Notes: generated by a model not told the origin, from the letters alone. 64,000 nt of DNA from Notamacropus eugenii (GCF_028372415.1 NC_092876.1:61590385-61654384), one strand, 5' to 3'; numbered from the stretch's first letter, positions 23,290 to 34,499 are shown. Numbers and translations are program-made.

Positions 23290-23762
23290 CTCTCCCCCAT
23301 TGTCCCCAGCTACGTGCCAGGGGTTGAGCTGAGCATTGATGATCCAAAAGGCAAAAAAGAGTGTCCTGGGTCTCAAAGGGGGACATAAGACGTAACTAAC
23401 CAGGCACATACAAGCTATGTGCAGAAGGCCATCTGAGTGGGGAAGGCCTCTTGCAAAAGGGGAGATTTTAAGGAAGTCAGGGCAATTAGAAGGCAGAGGG
23501 GAGGGGGTGAAGTGCTTCAGGGATGTGGGCACAGAGAAGAAAGAGGTGCCATATTTGAGCGATTGCAAGGAGACATTTGAATGCATGGAGGGGAGTCCAA
23601 TGGAAACGTAGGAAGGAAGCCGGCTGTGAGGAGTCTTAAATGTCAAACAGAGGACTCAGTTTATAATTGATTCTAGAGGTAATAGGTAGCCACTGGAGAT
23701 CATTGAGCAGGAGAAGTAACAGGACCAGTCTCACACTTCAGAAAAATCACCTTGGCGACCTA
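23290..23762 (+). mobile_element. unclassified interspersed repeat, copy 1
   Basis: Shares the order GTCTTAAATGTCAAACAGAG, TAGGTAGCCACTGGAGATCA, GGACCAGTCTCACACTTCAG with a second copy at 34500-35400. I recognise this as an old mammal-wide repeat but cannot name it safely. Confidence 0.5.
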
Positions 23763-24753
23763 GTGGTTGTCCTGGATCTTTTCTCCCTCCCTTCCAGTCT
23801 CCCAGAGTCACTTACCCTCATTGCTTCCTTGGCCTTACCCTTCAGTCCCTTCTTACCCTCCTAATGACCTGACCTCCGGACCCCACCGCTCAGCTGAAAC
23901 TGCTCTCCCGACCTCCTTAATGGCCAAATTCAAAGAGCCTTTCTCAGCCTTCCTCCTCCTGGACCTCTCCGCTGTTTTTGCCACTGTCAGTGACTCTTGC
24001 CACTCAGATACCGTCTCTTCCCTTGGCTTCCTTGTTAGATCTGCCTTCTGATTCTCCTCCTGTCTGCCAGGTTATTCCTCCTTGATCTGTTTTGCTGGTT
24101 CATTACTCATGTACCACTGCCCAAGCCTGGGTGGCCCTCAAATCTCTGGCCTGGGCCCCCTTCTCCCCTTAGGAATCCAGCTCTTCTCTCCCCACCCTGC
24201 ACAGTTCAATTATTCTCTGCCCAGATGACCCCCGAATCTTGATCTCCAGTTTCAATCTCCAAAGCCTCCTTCGGGTGTTTCCACCTGCCTGATAGATAAG
24301 GCCACATGGATACAGCAACTCAAACTAGCATGCCCCCAAACAGAATTCCTCTTTCCCCTTAAAATGATCCTTCTTCTAAACTATTCTATTTCTGCTGAGG
24401 GAAGCACCAAGCAACCCAGTCACTGGGACTCCTAACCCTGTAGTCCTTCCCTCCCCACTCTTCCCTCTCCCAGAACCCCCAAATTCCTTCATTTGTCAAG
24501 TCTCTCCATGCCTTCTTCAACATCTGAATCTGTCTCATCTCCACTCACATAACCAACATGCTAGTCTGGGACTCATCAAGGCCTCACCATCTCTCACCAA
24601 GGTCTTTGTAATAGCTACCTAATAAGCTATTGTGTCTCTGCCTCTCCCCTCTCCAATCTTTTCTCCTCACAGCTGCTTAAAATATCTTCCAAAAAGACAG
24701 ACCTGACATTCTCCCACCTATAAATCATCAGTGGCTCCCTCTTGCCTCTAGGA

Positions 24754-25540
24754 CAGGGTTCTTAACTTGGGATCTATGAATTCATTAAAAAATCTGCTGA
24801 TGCTCATCAATTAGGGAATGGCTAAATAAACTGTGGTATATGGATGTAATGGAATACTATTATGCTGTAAGAAATGATGAACAGGAAGACTTCAGAGAGG
24901 CCTGGAAAGACTTATATGATCTGATGCTGAGCGAAAGGAGCAGAACCAGGAGAACTTTGTACACAGCAACAACCACGGTGTGCAAGGAATTTTTCTGGTA
25001 GACTTAGTACTTCATTGCAATGCAAGGACTTAAAAAAATTCCCAATGGTCTCTTAAGGCAAAATGCCTTCCACATCCAGGGAAATAACTATGGAATTTGA
25101 CTGTAGAATAAAGCAGCTCATTTTCTTTTGTTTTATGTTTTGGTTTGTTTTATGACTTCTCCCATTCATTTTAATTCCTCTATGCAACATGACGAAGGTG
25201 AAAATGTATTTAATAGGAATGTATGTGTAGAGCCTATATAAAACTGTATGCCATCTCAAGGAGGGAGTGGGGAGGTAGGAGGGGCAGCGGGGAGAGAGGG
25301 GAAAAAAGTCTAAGATATATGGAAGTGATTGTAGAACACTGAAAACAAATAAAATAAAATAAAAAATTTAAAAATTTAAAAAATCTGCTGATAACTTTTA
25401 TTTTAATATAACTGGTCTCCTTTGTAATTCAATATATTTTATCTGTGCATTTAAAAACATTACTCTGAGAAGATATCCATAGGTTTCACCAGCCTGCCAA
25501 AGGGGTCCAAGAAATACAGAAAATAGGTTAAGCCCCTCTG
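24754..25540. mobile_element. hAT-like DNA transposon (non-autonomous), split by L1
   Basis: Starts CAGGGTTCTTAAC and ends GTTAAGCCCCTCTG, forming inverted ends, flanked by a perfect 8-bp duplication CTCTAGGA (24746-24753 and 25541-25548) as expected for hAT. Interior AT-rich with no ORF. Confidence 0.8.
24802..25375 (+). mobile_element. 5'-truncated L1 3' end
   Basis: ATGCTGTAAGAAATGATGAA, GGAGCAGAACCAGGAGAACT and TTTCTGGTAG match the end of L1 ORF2 seen in the other copies, followed by a 3' UTR and A-rich tail. Flanked by a perfect 17-bp duplication TTAAAAAATCTGCTGAT (24785-24801 and 25376-25392). Confidence 0.93.
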
Positions 25541-25746
25541 CTCTAGGAGAGAACACAAACATCCCTGAGGTCAGACTCTGGCCTTTGTTTCTGCATTTTT
25601 TTTTAACAGTGTTCCTCCCACACATACAACATGACAGTCAAACAAACTACTGTCTCTGGCCATCACAAGCCCCACACTCCCCATGACTGGAAGGCCTTCC
25701 CTTCTTATCTCTGGCTCTCAAAGATCTCCTTCCAAGACTCTGCTTT

Positions 25747-25867
25747 TCAGGGCAGCTGGTGGCACAGTGAATCAAGCACTGGCCCTGAGTTCAAATCTGA
25801 CCTCAAGACACTTACTAGCTGTGTGACCCTGAGCAAGTCACTTAACCTCCATTGCATTCCCCCTCCC
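25747..25867 (+). mobile_element. marsupial tRNA-derived SINE
   Basis: GGCAGCTGGTGGCACAGTGA at the head, GAGTTCAAATCTGACCTCAA in the middle and GTGTGACCCTGAGCAAGTCA near the end. An imperfect 14-bp target repeat (AAGACTCTGCTTTT / AAGATTCAACTTTT) flanks it. Confidence 0.85.
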
Positions 25868-26274
25868 AAGAAAAGATTCAACTTTTCCTGATTCATTCCT
25901 CTTACCAATTAGTGCTTTCTTGTATTTTTCTGGGCATCCATTATGTCACGCCCAGTGGATTGTAAGCAGCTGAAGGGCGGGCCTGATTGACTTTTTGTCT
26001 TAGAATTCTATTTCTCAGCCAGCTGTCTCCTACTCTTATAAGCATTTCATGGATGTTTGTTTCATTGATAACCATTGATCAGTCCCTCACTCTTAAGACC
26101 AACACAGGCTCCTTAGGAAGGTCCTAGGGGTCAGCCGGTCAGTCATTGGGCATTAATTGCCTACTGTACGCCAAACTCTGAGCTAAGCACCAGGGACACA
26201 GAGAAAGGCAGAGACAACACCTGCTCCCTAGGAATTCGGTCTAATGTGAAGACAACATGCAAATTATGTACAAA

Positions 26275-26505
26275 TAAGATATATATACACATATACATAT
26301 ACATGTGCAGACATATATTATATGCGTGTGCATGTATACATATATATATACACACACACATACATGTGTGGATAGATAGATATAGATGAATGGATGCATG
26401 GATAGACAAACAGGGCAGACAAACACAGATATAGATAAGCTGATGAATGGAAAGACAGACGGATGGATGGACAGATGAATGGATGGATGAATAGAAGACA
26501 GAAAT
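26275..26505. repeat. TA/CA/GATA/GATG-rich simple repeat
   Basis: Mixed ATACAT, ACACAC, GATAGATA and GGATGGAT stretches. Confidence 0.9.
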
Positions 26506-27040
26506 AAAGTTATATAAAAATAAGGTCATCAGCAGAAGGAAGGGGTCCCCTGACGTGGGGAGGCAGGGACAGCAGAGCAGTGGGGGAAGGGCACAGAGAG
26601 TCTCTCTCCATCAGCCCCAGGGTCCAGTTCAGTCTTGCTCTGAGAATTCCTGTTCTGCAGGTCCTTGGCGACACCTGGTGGCACCAGGGGGAAGTTCAGC
26701 AGGCCTCAGGGTGGTAAAGAGCTTGGCCAGTAGGCTTGGGGCACACTGTGCCTTTTCTCTCACAGGTCCCTGATGCCACCTCCTGCGACCCTGAGAAGTG
26801 CCCCTAACACAGGCTCTTGGGGATGGGGGGGCGCCAGAGTGGACACAGAACAGGGAGCTTGTTGCAAGGATGAAGATGTCTTAAAGCTGCGACACAGGAC
26901 TTAATGTACTTCTACAAAGACCCATCCCTGCATGTCTGGGCTGAGCTCTACTCCCCCTCCCTCCCCACATCCTTCCCAATTTCCATGAGATTTCTGACTA
27001 CAGGGAACCTTAGAGATTGTGGATGAAATACTGTTGTCCT
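26505..27040. other. unassigned intergenic sequence
   Basis: No family or coding region recognised. Confidence 0.5.
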
Positions 27041-27042
27041 TG

Positions 27043-27346
27043 GAATCAGCAAGTTGTTGTTTGATTTGTGTCCAGTTCTTCATGACCCCCTGGACCATAT
27101 CATGGGCCATGCCAATATCATGCCAATACTGTCCTTGGGAATTTCTTGGTAAAGATATCGGAGTGGTTTGCCATTTCCTTGTCCAGATTATTTTACAGAT
27201 GAGGAGGAAACTGAGGCAAACAAGGTTAAGTGATTTGCCCAGGGTCACACAGCTAGGAAGTGTCTAACGCTAGATTTGAATTTAGGTCTCCCGGACTCCC
27301 TGACTCAGGCCCAGTGCTCTATCCACTAAGCCACCTAGCTGCCTCA
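27043..27346 (+). mobile_element. MAR1-type SINE (marsupial, RTE-mobilised)
   Basis: GAGTGGTTTGCCATTTCCTT, ATTTTACAGATGAGGAGGAA, TTTGCCCAGGGTCACACAGC and CCACTAAGCCACCTAGCTGC in order, the full layout of MAR1. Confidence 0.93.
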
Positions 27347-27650
27347 TCATGGAATCAGGAAGATCTGGGTTCATATCCCACCTTTAACACTTACTAGCTG
27401 TGTGACCATGGACATCTCGAATTGTCCTGATCTATATCTGGCCAATGGATTCAGATAACTTTGGAGGAGAAAGTAAGGCTGGTGCAGCCCTGCCTCACTT
27501 CAATCCAATTCAATTGCAAGTCATGGTGCCATCTTCCTGATGTCAGCGTCCTCTTCGAAAATGAAGGACAGACCACGACCAGAGATAAGTCACTAACTGA
27601 AATTTTTTTCTTCATCTGTAAAATGGGGTTAGTTATAGCTGCTAGTATTT
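27347..27650 (+). mobile_element. composite marsupial SINE
   Basis: A CORE/MIR-like head (GGAAGATCTGGGTTCATATC, CTTACTAGCTGTGTGACCAT) is followed by a different tail (AACTTTGGAGGAGAAAGTAA, CAATTGCAAGTCATGGTGCC, TTCGAAAATGAAGGACAGAC), then a MIR-like end (CATCTGTAAAATGGGGTTAG). I recognise the tail as a marsupial SINE family but cannot name it with certainty. Confidence 0.6.
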
Positions 27651-27777
27651 AGTTGAGAGTGCTTTCAGACTTTCAAGTGGTACACAAACATGAGTTTTGC
27701 TTCATCCTTGGGGCCTTTCTCAATCTCTGTAGTATTTGGCATTGCTGAGCTGCGCATCTCCTCCCCACTCCTCCCCG

Positions 27778-27800
27778 CCCCCCCCCCCCCCCCCCCCCCC
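27778..27800 (+). repeat. poly(C) run of 23
   Basis: Uninterrupted C run on plus. The G-rich complement could form a G-quadruplex and the C strand an i-motif. Also a likely assembly or sequencing weak point. Confidence 0.9.
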
Positions 27801-28480
27801 AGTGTTCTCTCCTCATTAGGATTGTGAATTTTCTCCTGCTTCTCCATCTACCTGTCTGGACACTCCTCCTCCACAGCCCACCTCCAGACTAGGCACACCC
27901 CCAAAAACTGTCCCTAGCCTTCTTCTCTTTCTTCCTCTCTCAGCTCTGTTCCTAACTCTCCAGCCCTCACTACTGGACCCCAGCAGCCCCAAGCCCCTAG
28001 GCCCTTTCTCTCATTCACCGGGGACTTGTTCCCAGAAGCCCGAGGCCCTCCTGCTTTCCTGTGATTCTGATTCTAAGGACTTTCCAACCCTATCTCCCCC
28101 AGGCCCCTGCTTTTCAACTCCCTTCTGGGCGATGCGTTTCTCTATCAGAGGGAGCAGGGACTATTTCCTTTCTACTCTTTTCCAGTCCCCAGAAGCTGGC
28201 AGGGTTCTTGGCACATAACAGGTGTTTAATAAATAGTTCCCAATACTTGCAAGTGCAGTCTGAATGCCAGTTATTATTATCGGTCTGATCCTTCCTTTGA
28301 AGAGATAACTAAGGCCCAGAGCGGGGATGGACTTGCTCAGGGACCCAGCCAGGACTCGGCTTCATGGAATTCTACCTCAGTTCTTTTGACTCCAAATCTG
28401 CTGGACTGATTCGTTACATCTCCTAACTCTGGTCCCTCCATAGCATCGACATGAAGGTGAAGGGTTAAACCAGGCTCAGG
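27801..28480. other. intergenic sequence downstream of RAP1GAP
   Basis: Pyrimidine-rich. An L2 terminal piece (GGTTCTTGGCACATAACAGG, TTTAATAAATAG) is at about 28195-28240 and a MIR-like tail at about 28300-28400. Nothing else seen. Confidence 0.5.
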
Positions 28481-28484
28481 TTAC

Positions 28485-30033
28485 AATAGTGATAAATATA
28501 ACTTTATTTTGTACACCTGTCACTGATACACACAACCGTGGTCTCAGAAACAAGTGTTTGGCTTGGGCATCAGGTCCTGGGGCCTGAGACCTTAAAAAAC
28601 ACAAACAAACACACACAACATGGACATACAGTAGTTCCCCCATCACCACAACTCCCAGGAGCCTCCAGGGGCAGGGGAGTGGGCTGAGGAGGAGAGGAAA
28701 TCCCCCCATTTCCCCAACTGTGGGTGCCATCGACTACAGGCAGCACCAGGTGCCAGCCCTCTCTGGGCCAAGTGTTCAGAGTCTTGGCCCTGTCCTGCCA
28801 GCCATCATGGGGCAGGGGGTGCAGATGGGGGTAGGGGATGGGGTGTCCCCTGCCCACCTGCCAGGATGTACTGGGAGACACCCAGAGCTATGGGACTGGG
28901 GAGAGTGATAGGGTAGGAAGTGAAAATAGATGCCTGGAGTCTCCATGGTGGGTATGTTAACAAGGTGGGCCAGCTGATTTTTTTCAGCGAGCCATGGTGC
29001 CAGTCTCTCAGGTATGGGCAGTGACTGAGCAGAGACTCTGTTGGGGCAGGCCTAGGGGAAGGACTGAAGCAGGAGGTGGGGGTCTGAGGAAGGTGGCCCA
29101 GTGAGTACATCTAATTCGGCTCCCCTCAACCTAGTGGCCTGAACAGGGCCCACGAGGTAGAGGCCCCTGACTGACAGCCTGGTGCGTCAATAATGGGCAA
29201 GATTGGGCAGCCTGCGGCCCTGGATGTAGGGGGGAGGGGGCGCCTGCTCTGGGCATGACTTGGTGGAAGGAAGGGGACAGGAAGGGTGGCCAGCTAGAAA
29301 CTCTAAGCTTCCTGCCAAAGCAGGCTCAGAAGACTGACAGAATTTTGGTACTGGAAAAGACCTAAGGGACCATCAAGTCTGTTCCCCCCTCATTTTACCA
29401 AGGAAGAAACTGAGGCTTGAAGAGAAATGACTTGGTTCACATGGGTAGGAGAGAACAGGACAAAGGCTGGGACAGGACCCATCCCAACGCTTCTTCCACT
29501 CCTCCAGAGTATCCTACCAGCCCCACATCTGTCTTGAACCCTGGTAGGAGCAGCTGTGTACAGTGATCCTTGCTTTTGAGATGCCCCAGAAGGTGCCCAG
29601 CCCAGAAAGGTGCCAATCTGGTTTCTTCTGAGTTGGGCAGGGATCCAGGTCATCCCCAAGGAGTGGAAGGTCCAGGGGTAGGTACGAAGCAGGGTAAGGG
29701 CTCAGGCTGGAAGCTATGGCAGCACCCTATCCAGGCTGTGCCAGGGGCCCTGGGTAGGCACTGTGCCCCTTGGCAGGCACAATACCCATAGCTTTCCTGG
29801 GCAGGGGCAGGCAGCTCACAGGACCCCTGCACACTCAGGGGGCACCGAGGGCCCCCAGCCCCAAGGCCTGGCCCTGAGACCCAGGAGGCTCCGCCCTGCA
29901 GAGCTGTGGTCCTGGGCAAGGGAAGGACACAAAGAGGGCAAAGAGACCAGTTCAGCAGGCTGGCCATGGCGAAAAGGGCAGAGTTACCATCTCTGCTCAG
30001 CAGCGATCTCAGTTTGTGCTTCTGCTGGAGGGT
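28485..30033 (-). other. RAP1GAP: RAP1GAP terminal 3' UTR exon
   Basis: A strong acceptor (CTCCTCTGCCCACAG) at 30034-30035 opens an exon that can run to the AATAAA signal. The first 381 nt are open in the frame following exon 21 (TLQQKHKLRSLLSRDG...), so skipping exon 22 would give a different 127-residue tail. An L3/MIR-type relic is at 29335-29440. Limits are predicted from splice and poly(A) signals only, and a further UTR intron is possible. Confidence 0.6.
28503..28508 (-). terminator. RAP1GAP: poly(A) signal AATAAA
   Basis: AATAAA on the minus strand (TTTATT on plus), followed by AU-rich sequence and a TGTAACC stretch. It is the best-placed canonical signal downstream of the stop. Cleavage is expected about 10-30 nt further, near 28480-28493. 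Confidence 0.6.
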
Positions 30034-30404
30034 CTGTGGGCAGAGGAGGAGAAGGGGCCTTGGGAAGGAAGGGCAGGGCCTCCTGAAGGAGAGGGGCCAG
30101 GCTTGGAGAAGAGAGGGTGACGAGGGGAAAGAGCTGATGGGTGACTTTGGGTAGCAGCCTGCCTGTGAAGCCCACTGAACCCTTGGCCAGTTTCCAGGGA
30201 GGTCCCTCCTTTGGGCCTCACCCTCAACAAAACCTGAATGACTAGGGGATAGGGAACCCAAGCAAACCCTCTGTGTCCAAGGACTGGGCTTTCCATGGCA
30301 CATATGACCTCTGAAGGTTTCTGTGCCAGTGGAGCAGCCCAAACCAGTCCCACCCTCCATATATCTGCTCCCACCCACTCCCACTCCTGTGGGCAGAGAC
30401 TCAC

Positions 30405-30450
30405 CTGGGATGTCCTATCCATCAAGGCCTGGTTGGGAGGGCTAGCAGCC
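30405..30450 (-). CDS. RAP1GAP: RAP1GAP coding exon 22 (GC-stop; residues 697-698)
   Basis: After acceptor TGTGTAG the sequence reads GGC TGC TAG, giving the conserved final Gly-Cys and the stop at 30442-30444. A strong donor CAG|GTGAGT at 30404 closes a 46-nt exon, so the rest of the 3' UTR is on a separate exon. The stop lies 37 nt before that junction, inside the distance usually tolerated without nonsense-mediated decay. Confidence 0.85.
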
Positions 30451-30790
30451 CTACACAGATATAGGGAGGTCAGCAGGGTAGACAGATGGCAGGCAGGGGA
30501 AAAAAACACGAGGTCACTCACTGAGCCTAGCGAATACCCAGAAAGAAATCTCCCCTCCACTTAGTAATCTGCCATCAGGTATGGGAGGTGGGTAGGGAAA
30601 GGATACACTCAGATCCTGGAGAGAAAAGAGGCCCCACTCTACTATGTCTATCCACTGACTGCCCCCAACTAACACTCTGGGCCTGGGGTGAGGGGTGGTG
30701 CTGGCCTGGCCTAAATTCTAGACCCTTGTTGTCCCTCCCTGGGCTAGGTTAGAATATCCCTGTCCCTTCCCAGGGCTCCTTGGGGCTCAC

Positions 30791-30903
30791 CAAATGGGGT
30801 GTGTGCTGCTGCTGCTGTTCAGGTGCCTCCAGCTGGATCTTAATCTCTGGACAGGTAGGGTCCCCTGATTTCCTGGCATCTGGCTGTGGTGACCGAGAAG
30901 GGC
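30791..30903 (-). CDS. RAP1GAP: RAP1GAP coding exon 21 (residues 659-696)
   Basis: A 113-nt exon coding (G)[19 protein letters not shown] then [18 protein letters not shown], ending in phase 0 at donor [16 protein letters not shown] matches the conserved RAP1GAP C-terminus. Four consecutive CAG codons give a short Gln run where I recall a single Gln in human. Confidence 0.95.
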
Positions 30904-31067
30904 CTGGGGTGGGGGGCAGGGGATAGAAGAAGGGATAGGAGTGTATTTGTTGCCAATGGGAAGGAGGGGCTACTTTTCTGACATGAAGACAGCCTCATGG
31001 CATGACCCAGCCTAGCTGGTTATTAAGTCACGGGATTTAAGAGCTGAAAGAATCCTTAAAAGATCAC

Positions 31068-32225
31068 AGTATCAGGGCCAAAGAAGATATGGAGAGCAAC
31101 ATGAAATGTAAAATGGCTAATTCTGATTATATAAAATTAAAAAGGTTTTGCACAAACAAAAGTAATGCAACAAAAATTAGAAGGAAAGAAGAAAACTGGC
31201 GGGGGGGGGATTTTTACAGCAAGAATCTCTGATAAAGACCTCATTTGTCAAATATAAAGAGAACTGAGTCAAATTTGTAAGAATACAAGTCATTCCCCAA
31301 GTGATAAATGGTCAAAGGATATGAACAAGAAGTTTTCAAAGAAATCATGTAATGATATGAAAAATGCTCCAAATCAGTATTGATTAAAGCAAATTAAAAT
31401 AACTTTGAGGCACCACTTCACACCTGTCAGAGTGGCTAATATGGCAGAAAGGGAAAATGATTAATGCTAAAAGGGATATGGAAAAACTGGGACACTAATG
31501 CACTGTTCGTAGAGTCATGAACTAGTCTTACCATTCTGGAGAACAATTTGGAGCTATGGCCAAAGGGCTATAAAACTGCATGCCCTTTGATTCAGCAGTA
31601 CTACTACCAGGTCTGCATTCTAAAGAAAGTAAAAGGGGTGGGGGGGGGGAACCTACTTCAAAAATAGTTTTAGAAGCTCTTTGGTGATGGCTAAGAATTG
31701 TAAATTGACGGGATACCCGTCAATTGGGTGTAATGGAATACTGTTGTGCTATAAGAAATGACAAGCAGGATGATTTCAGAAAAACCTGGAAAGACATGAA
31801 CTGATACAGAGTGAAGAAGAACTAGAAGAACATTGAACACAGTCATAGCTATCTGGTACACTGAAGAACTATGAATGACTTAGCTGTCCTCAGCAATAAA
31901 ATGACCCAAGAAAATCCCAAAAGATTCATGAAGAAAAATGTATCCACCTCCAGAGAAAGAACCGATGGCGTCTGAACACAGACTGAAGCACACGCTTTCT
32001 TTTCATTCCTTCCTTCCTTCCTTCCTTCCTTCCACAAAATGACTAATATGGAAATGTTCTACATGATTGCACATGTATAACCTATATCAGGTTGCTCACT
32101 GTCTTAGGGAGGGGAAAAGGGAAGGAGGGGATAGAATTTGGAACTCAAAACTTTTTAAAAAAATGTTTAAAATTGTTTTTACATGTAATTGAGGAAAAAG
32201 TAAAATATTAAAAATGTAAAACAGA
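31068..32225 (+). mobile_element. old L1 LINE 3' end in intron 20
   Basis: Decayed end of ORF2 (GGAGAGCAACATGAAATGTA, CTGATAAAGACCTCATTTGT, TACCATTCTGGAGAACAATT) and 3' UTR with a short TTCC run and A-rich end. It interrupts an L3/MIR-type relic: AAAAGATCAC before and AGAGATCACTGAATCCAAC after. Confidence 0.85.
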
Positions 32226-32489
32226 GATCACTGAATCCAACGTCTCCATTTTACAGATGAAAAAGCTAAGGTCCAACGATGGAGTATATCTTGCCTAAGG
32301 TCTCACATTTCAGTGAGTAGCAGAGTAAAGATTCACACCGAGGTCTCCTGACTCCACATTCAGCAATCTTTTCACCACATGACCCTCAGACCCATAAGGA
32401 CCCAAGGCTGGGGCCAGGCTTTGGGGAGGGTGGAGTGACAGGGATCCCTGGGTTTGTTGTGGAGAGTGAGTCCCTCCCACCACCACCAA

Positions 32490-32630
32490 GAGTCAGCTTT
32501 GCCCCTCCCGCCAGCATGGGTCGGCTCTGCCCCTCCCCCCACCATGGGTCAGCTCTGCCCCTCCCCCCACCATGGGTCGGTTCTGCCCCTCCCCCCCATG
32601 GGTCAGCTCTGCCCCTCCCACTATGGGGAG
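32490..32630. repeat. 28-31 bp minisatellite next to RAP1GAP exon 20
   Basis: Four to five copies of a unit CCATGGGTCAGCTCTGCCCC followed by TCCCCCC, varying by C-run length, lying 30-170 nt inside intron 20 beyond the exon 20 donor. Confidence 0.9.
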
Positions 32631-32662
32631 GGTGAAGGTGGGCAGACAGAGTGGGGTGGTAC

Positions 32663-32765
32663 CTGGCGAGCTTCCCCCACTGGCAGTACTGACGCTGTCC
32701 TCCAGCCAAGTACTGTAGATGAAGGAGTCTCTCTTGTGTGGCATCCCAGAGGAGGATACACTTTC
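32663..32765 (-). CDS. RAP1GAP: RAP1GAP coding exon 20 (residues 625-659)
   Basis: A 103-nt exon coding [20 protein letters not shown] then [14 protein letters not shown] and one base of a split Gly. Acceptor CCTCCAG, donor GTACCA. The [14 protein letters not shown] block is strongly characteristic of RAP1GAP. A minisatellite lies 30-170 nt beyond the donor. Confidence 0.97.
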
Positions 32766-33037
32766 CTGGAGGGTCATAGACAGAGGGGACAGTTGTTCAC
32801 TTGTTGCACTTCAAGGTTCCACCCTGACCTTTGCTGGGAGAACAACTGGGTCAAGCATCGCCTGCTCTACCCGCGGTGGTCAGCAGAGGGAGACTGGATC
32901 CCACCTCCGGGCCCTGCCCAGACCAGGCATCATCCCTGACACCATCCATGTAGCGAGAAGACTCAAAAACTGAAGGTACCCTGGTATTTCTCCGGTCTAA
33001 CGTCCTCCTCTTACAAATGGGAACACTGAGTTCTTTG

Positions 33038-33284
33038 ATTATTATCCGTTGTTTTCAGTGGTGTTCAATGCTTCATGACCCCATTTGGGGTCTTCTTGGC
33101 AGAGATACTGGAGTGCTTTGCCATTTCCTTCTCCAGCACATTTGACAGGTGAGGAAACTGAGTCAGACAGTGTTAAGTGACTTGCCCAAGGTCACACAGC
33201 TGCCAAATGACTGAGGTCAGATTTGAAGTCTGGTCTTCCTGACTCTAGGCCTGGCATTCTATATGCTATGCCACCTAGCTGCCC
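33038..33284 (+). mobile_element. MAR1-type SINE in intron 19, nested in MIR
   Basis: CTTCATGACCCCATTTGGGG, GCCATTTCCTTCTCCAGCAC and TGCCACCTAGCTGCCC. It splits an old MIR-type relic; ACTGAG occurs at both junctions as part of the target duplication. Antisense to the gene. Confidence 0.92.
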
Positions 33285-34389
33285 AGACTGAGCCCTAGGG
33301 AGGCTGAAATAGTTTGTCTTAGGTCATACAGCTAGTGGCAATGGAACTGGGGTTCAAACCCAGATCTTCTGACTAAATCCAGCCCTGTTTTCATCAGCCA
33401 AACTCCCCTTCCCAGTCACATACACAGGGTCTCAGTGAATAAGGCACTGAGTCTTCAGATCTCCATTATCTCTTAGCCACACAAGGAGGGGGCCCCAGGT
33501 ACTCCTCCAGGCTCAGATGGTACAAATGTCTCCCACTTACACAATGAAGGGTCTCATGGTCACAGGGAGATGTTCCCAGAAACTGGCAGAGCATCTCTCA
33601 TTCAATTCATTCAGAATTCATTCATTCAATACACGTCTCCTCTCTTCTCTCTTTTTTTTCTTTTCCAATCATGAGTCTCCTTATTTCTCCCAGACTAGAA
33701 GTTCAGGGAAACTCATGGGCCTAACCCAACGACTTGGACCTGCTCCAATTCTGCTCTGGGCTGTCTGGATGCTCCTTTGCTAATCTGGTGGTGCTCACTT
33801 AAGGAATTGGCTTACCCCATTGCAGCTCAGAACTCTTGAGCTCATGTGATGCACTAGCTTCATCCTCCCCTATTAGCTAGGATGAGAGGGATGGGTCACC
33901 ATACCTGGCCAGAGTGGCATCCTGGCATAGCAGATCGAGAGCCAGTCTCAGAACCAGGAAGACCCCTGGAATCATGACCCACCTCTAGCTATGTGACAGT
34001 GGACAAATCCCTTCACTCCTCAGGACCTTAGACAACTCCATAAGCCTCCAGGTTGAAGGACAGATGCTTGTCTGCATTGGTGGAGGGACTTTCCGTGCTG
34101 GGGGCTCCCTACACCAATAAAGTCATAAGATTCTAGATTCATAACCTGAACAGCCTTCAGAGACCACTTAGGCCAATCCCTTTACAGATGAGATAATCAG
34201 ATAATTTATATATGGTGCTTTGCAAACCTTCAAGAGCTATAGATACAGATGAGAAAACTGAGCACCAAAGAAGTGAGGAAACTGGGAGAAGAAGATGCCA
34301 GATCTCTACGGTCTCAGGGAAGGCAGACAGCTGAGACAGGAGATGACTGCTCCCTTCCTGGGGCTCACAGCCTAATGGAAAGAAAGCGT

Positions 34390-34433
<44 letters not shown>

Positions 34434-34436
34434 ACT
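34390..34436. repeat. (CA)n microsatellite
   Basis: About 18 CA units, interrupted near the end by AAACA. Confidence 0.95.
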
Positions 34437-34499
34437 CAACAGGTCCACAGAGGTATGAGTGAAGCTACATCTTGAATTCATCTCTCACCCCAAATACAG

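Larger units (their letters stand above)
23765..26080 (+). mobile_element. L2 LINE 3' region, split by later insertions
   Basis: L2 segments at 23765-24753, 25549-25746 and 25868-26080 are separated by a hAT-like element and a SINE. Marks include CCTCCTCCTGGACCTCTCCG, ATCATCAGTGGCTCCCTCTT, and the terminal GATTGTAAGCAGCTGAAGGG. Confidence 0.8.
30904..32662 (-). other. RAP1GAP: RAP1GAP intron 20
   Basis: About 1.76 kb. Most of it is an old L1 3' end (31070-32225), antisense to the gene and inserted into an L3/MIR-type relic, plus the 28-31 bp minisatellite at 32490-32630. Confidence 0.7.

Noticed and set aside
25747..25867. tRNA gene
   Set aside because: The tRNA-like head belongs to a SINE; a complete cloverleaf was not seen.
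1..28480. Search for ALPL exons (neighbour of RAP1GAP in human)
   Set aside because: No alkaline phosphatase motif was recognised in the open frames; the gene may lie beyond the left edge.
29650..30384. 244-codon minus-strand ORF as a separate gene
   Set aside because: It spans the exon 22 region, an intron and the 3' UTR exon of RAP1GAP and has no recognised domain. Only its last 127 codons make sense, as a possible alternative tail.
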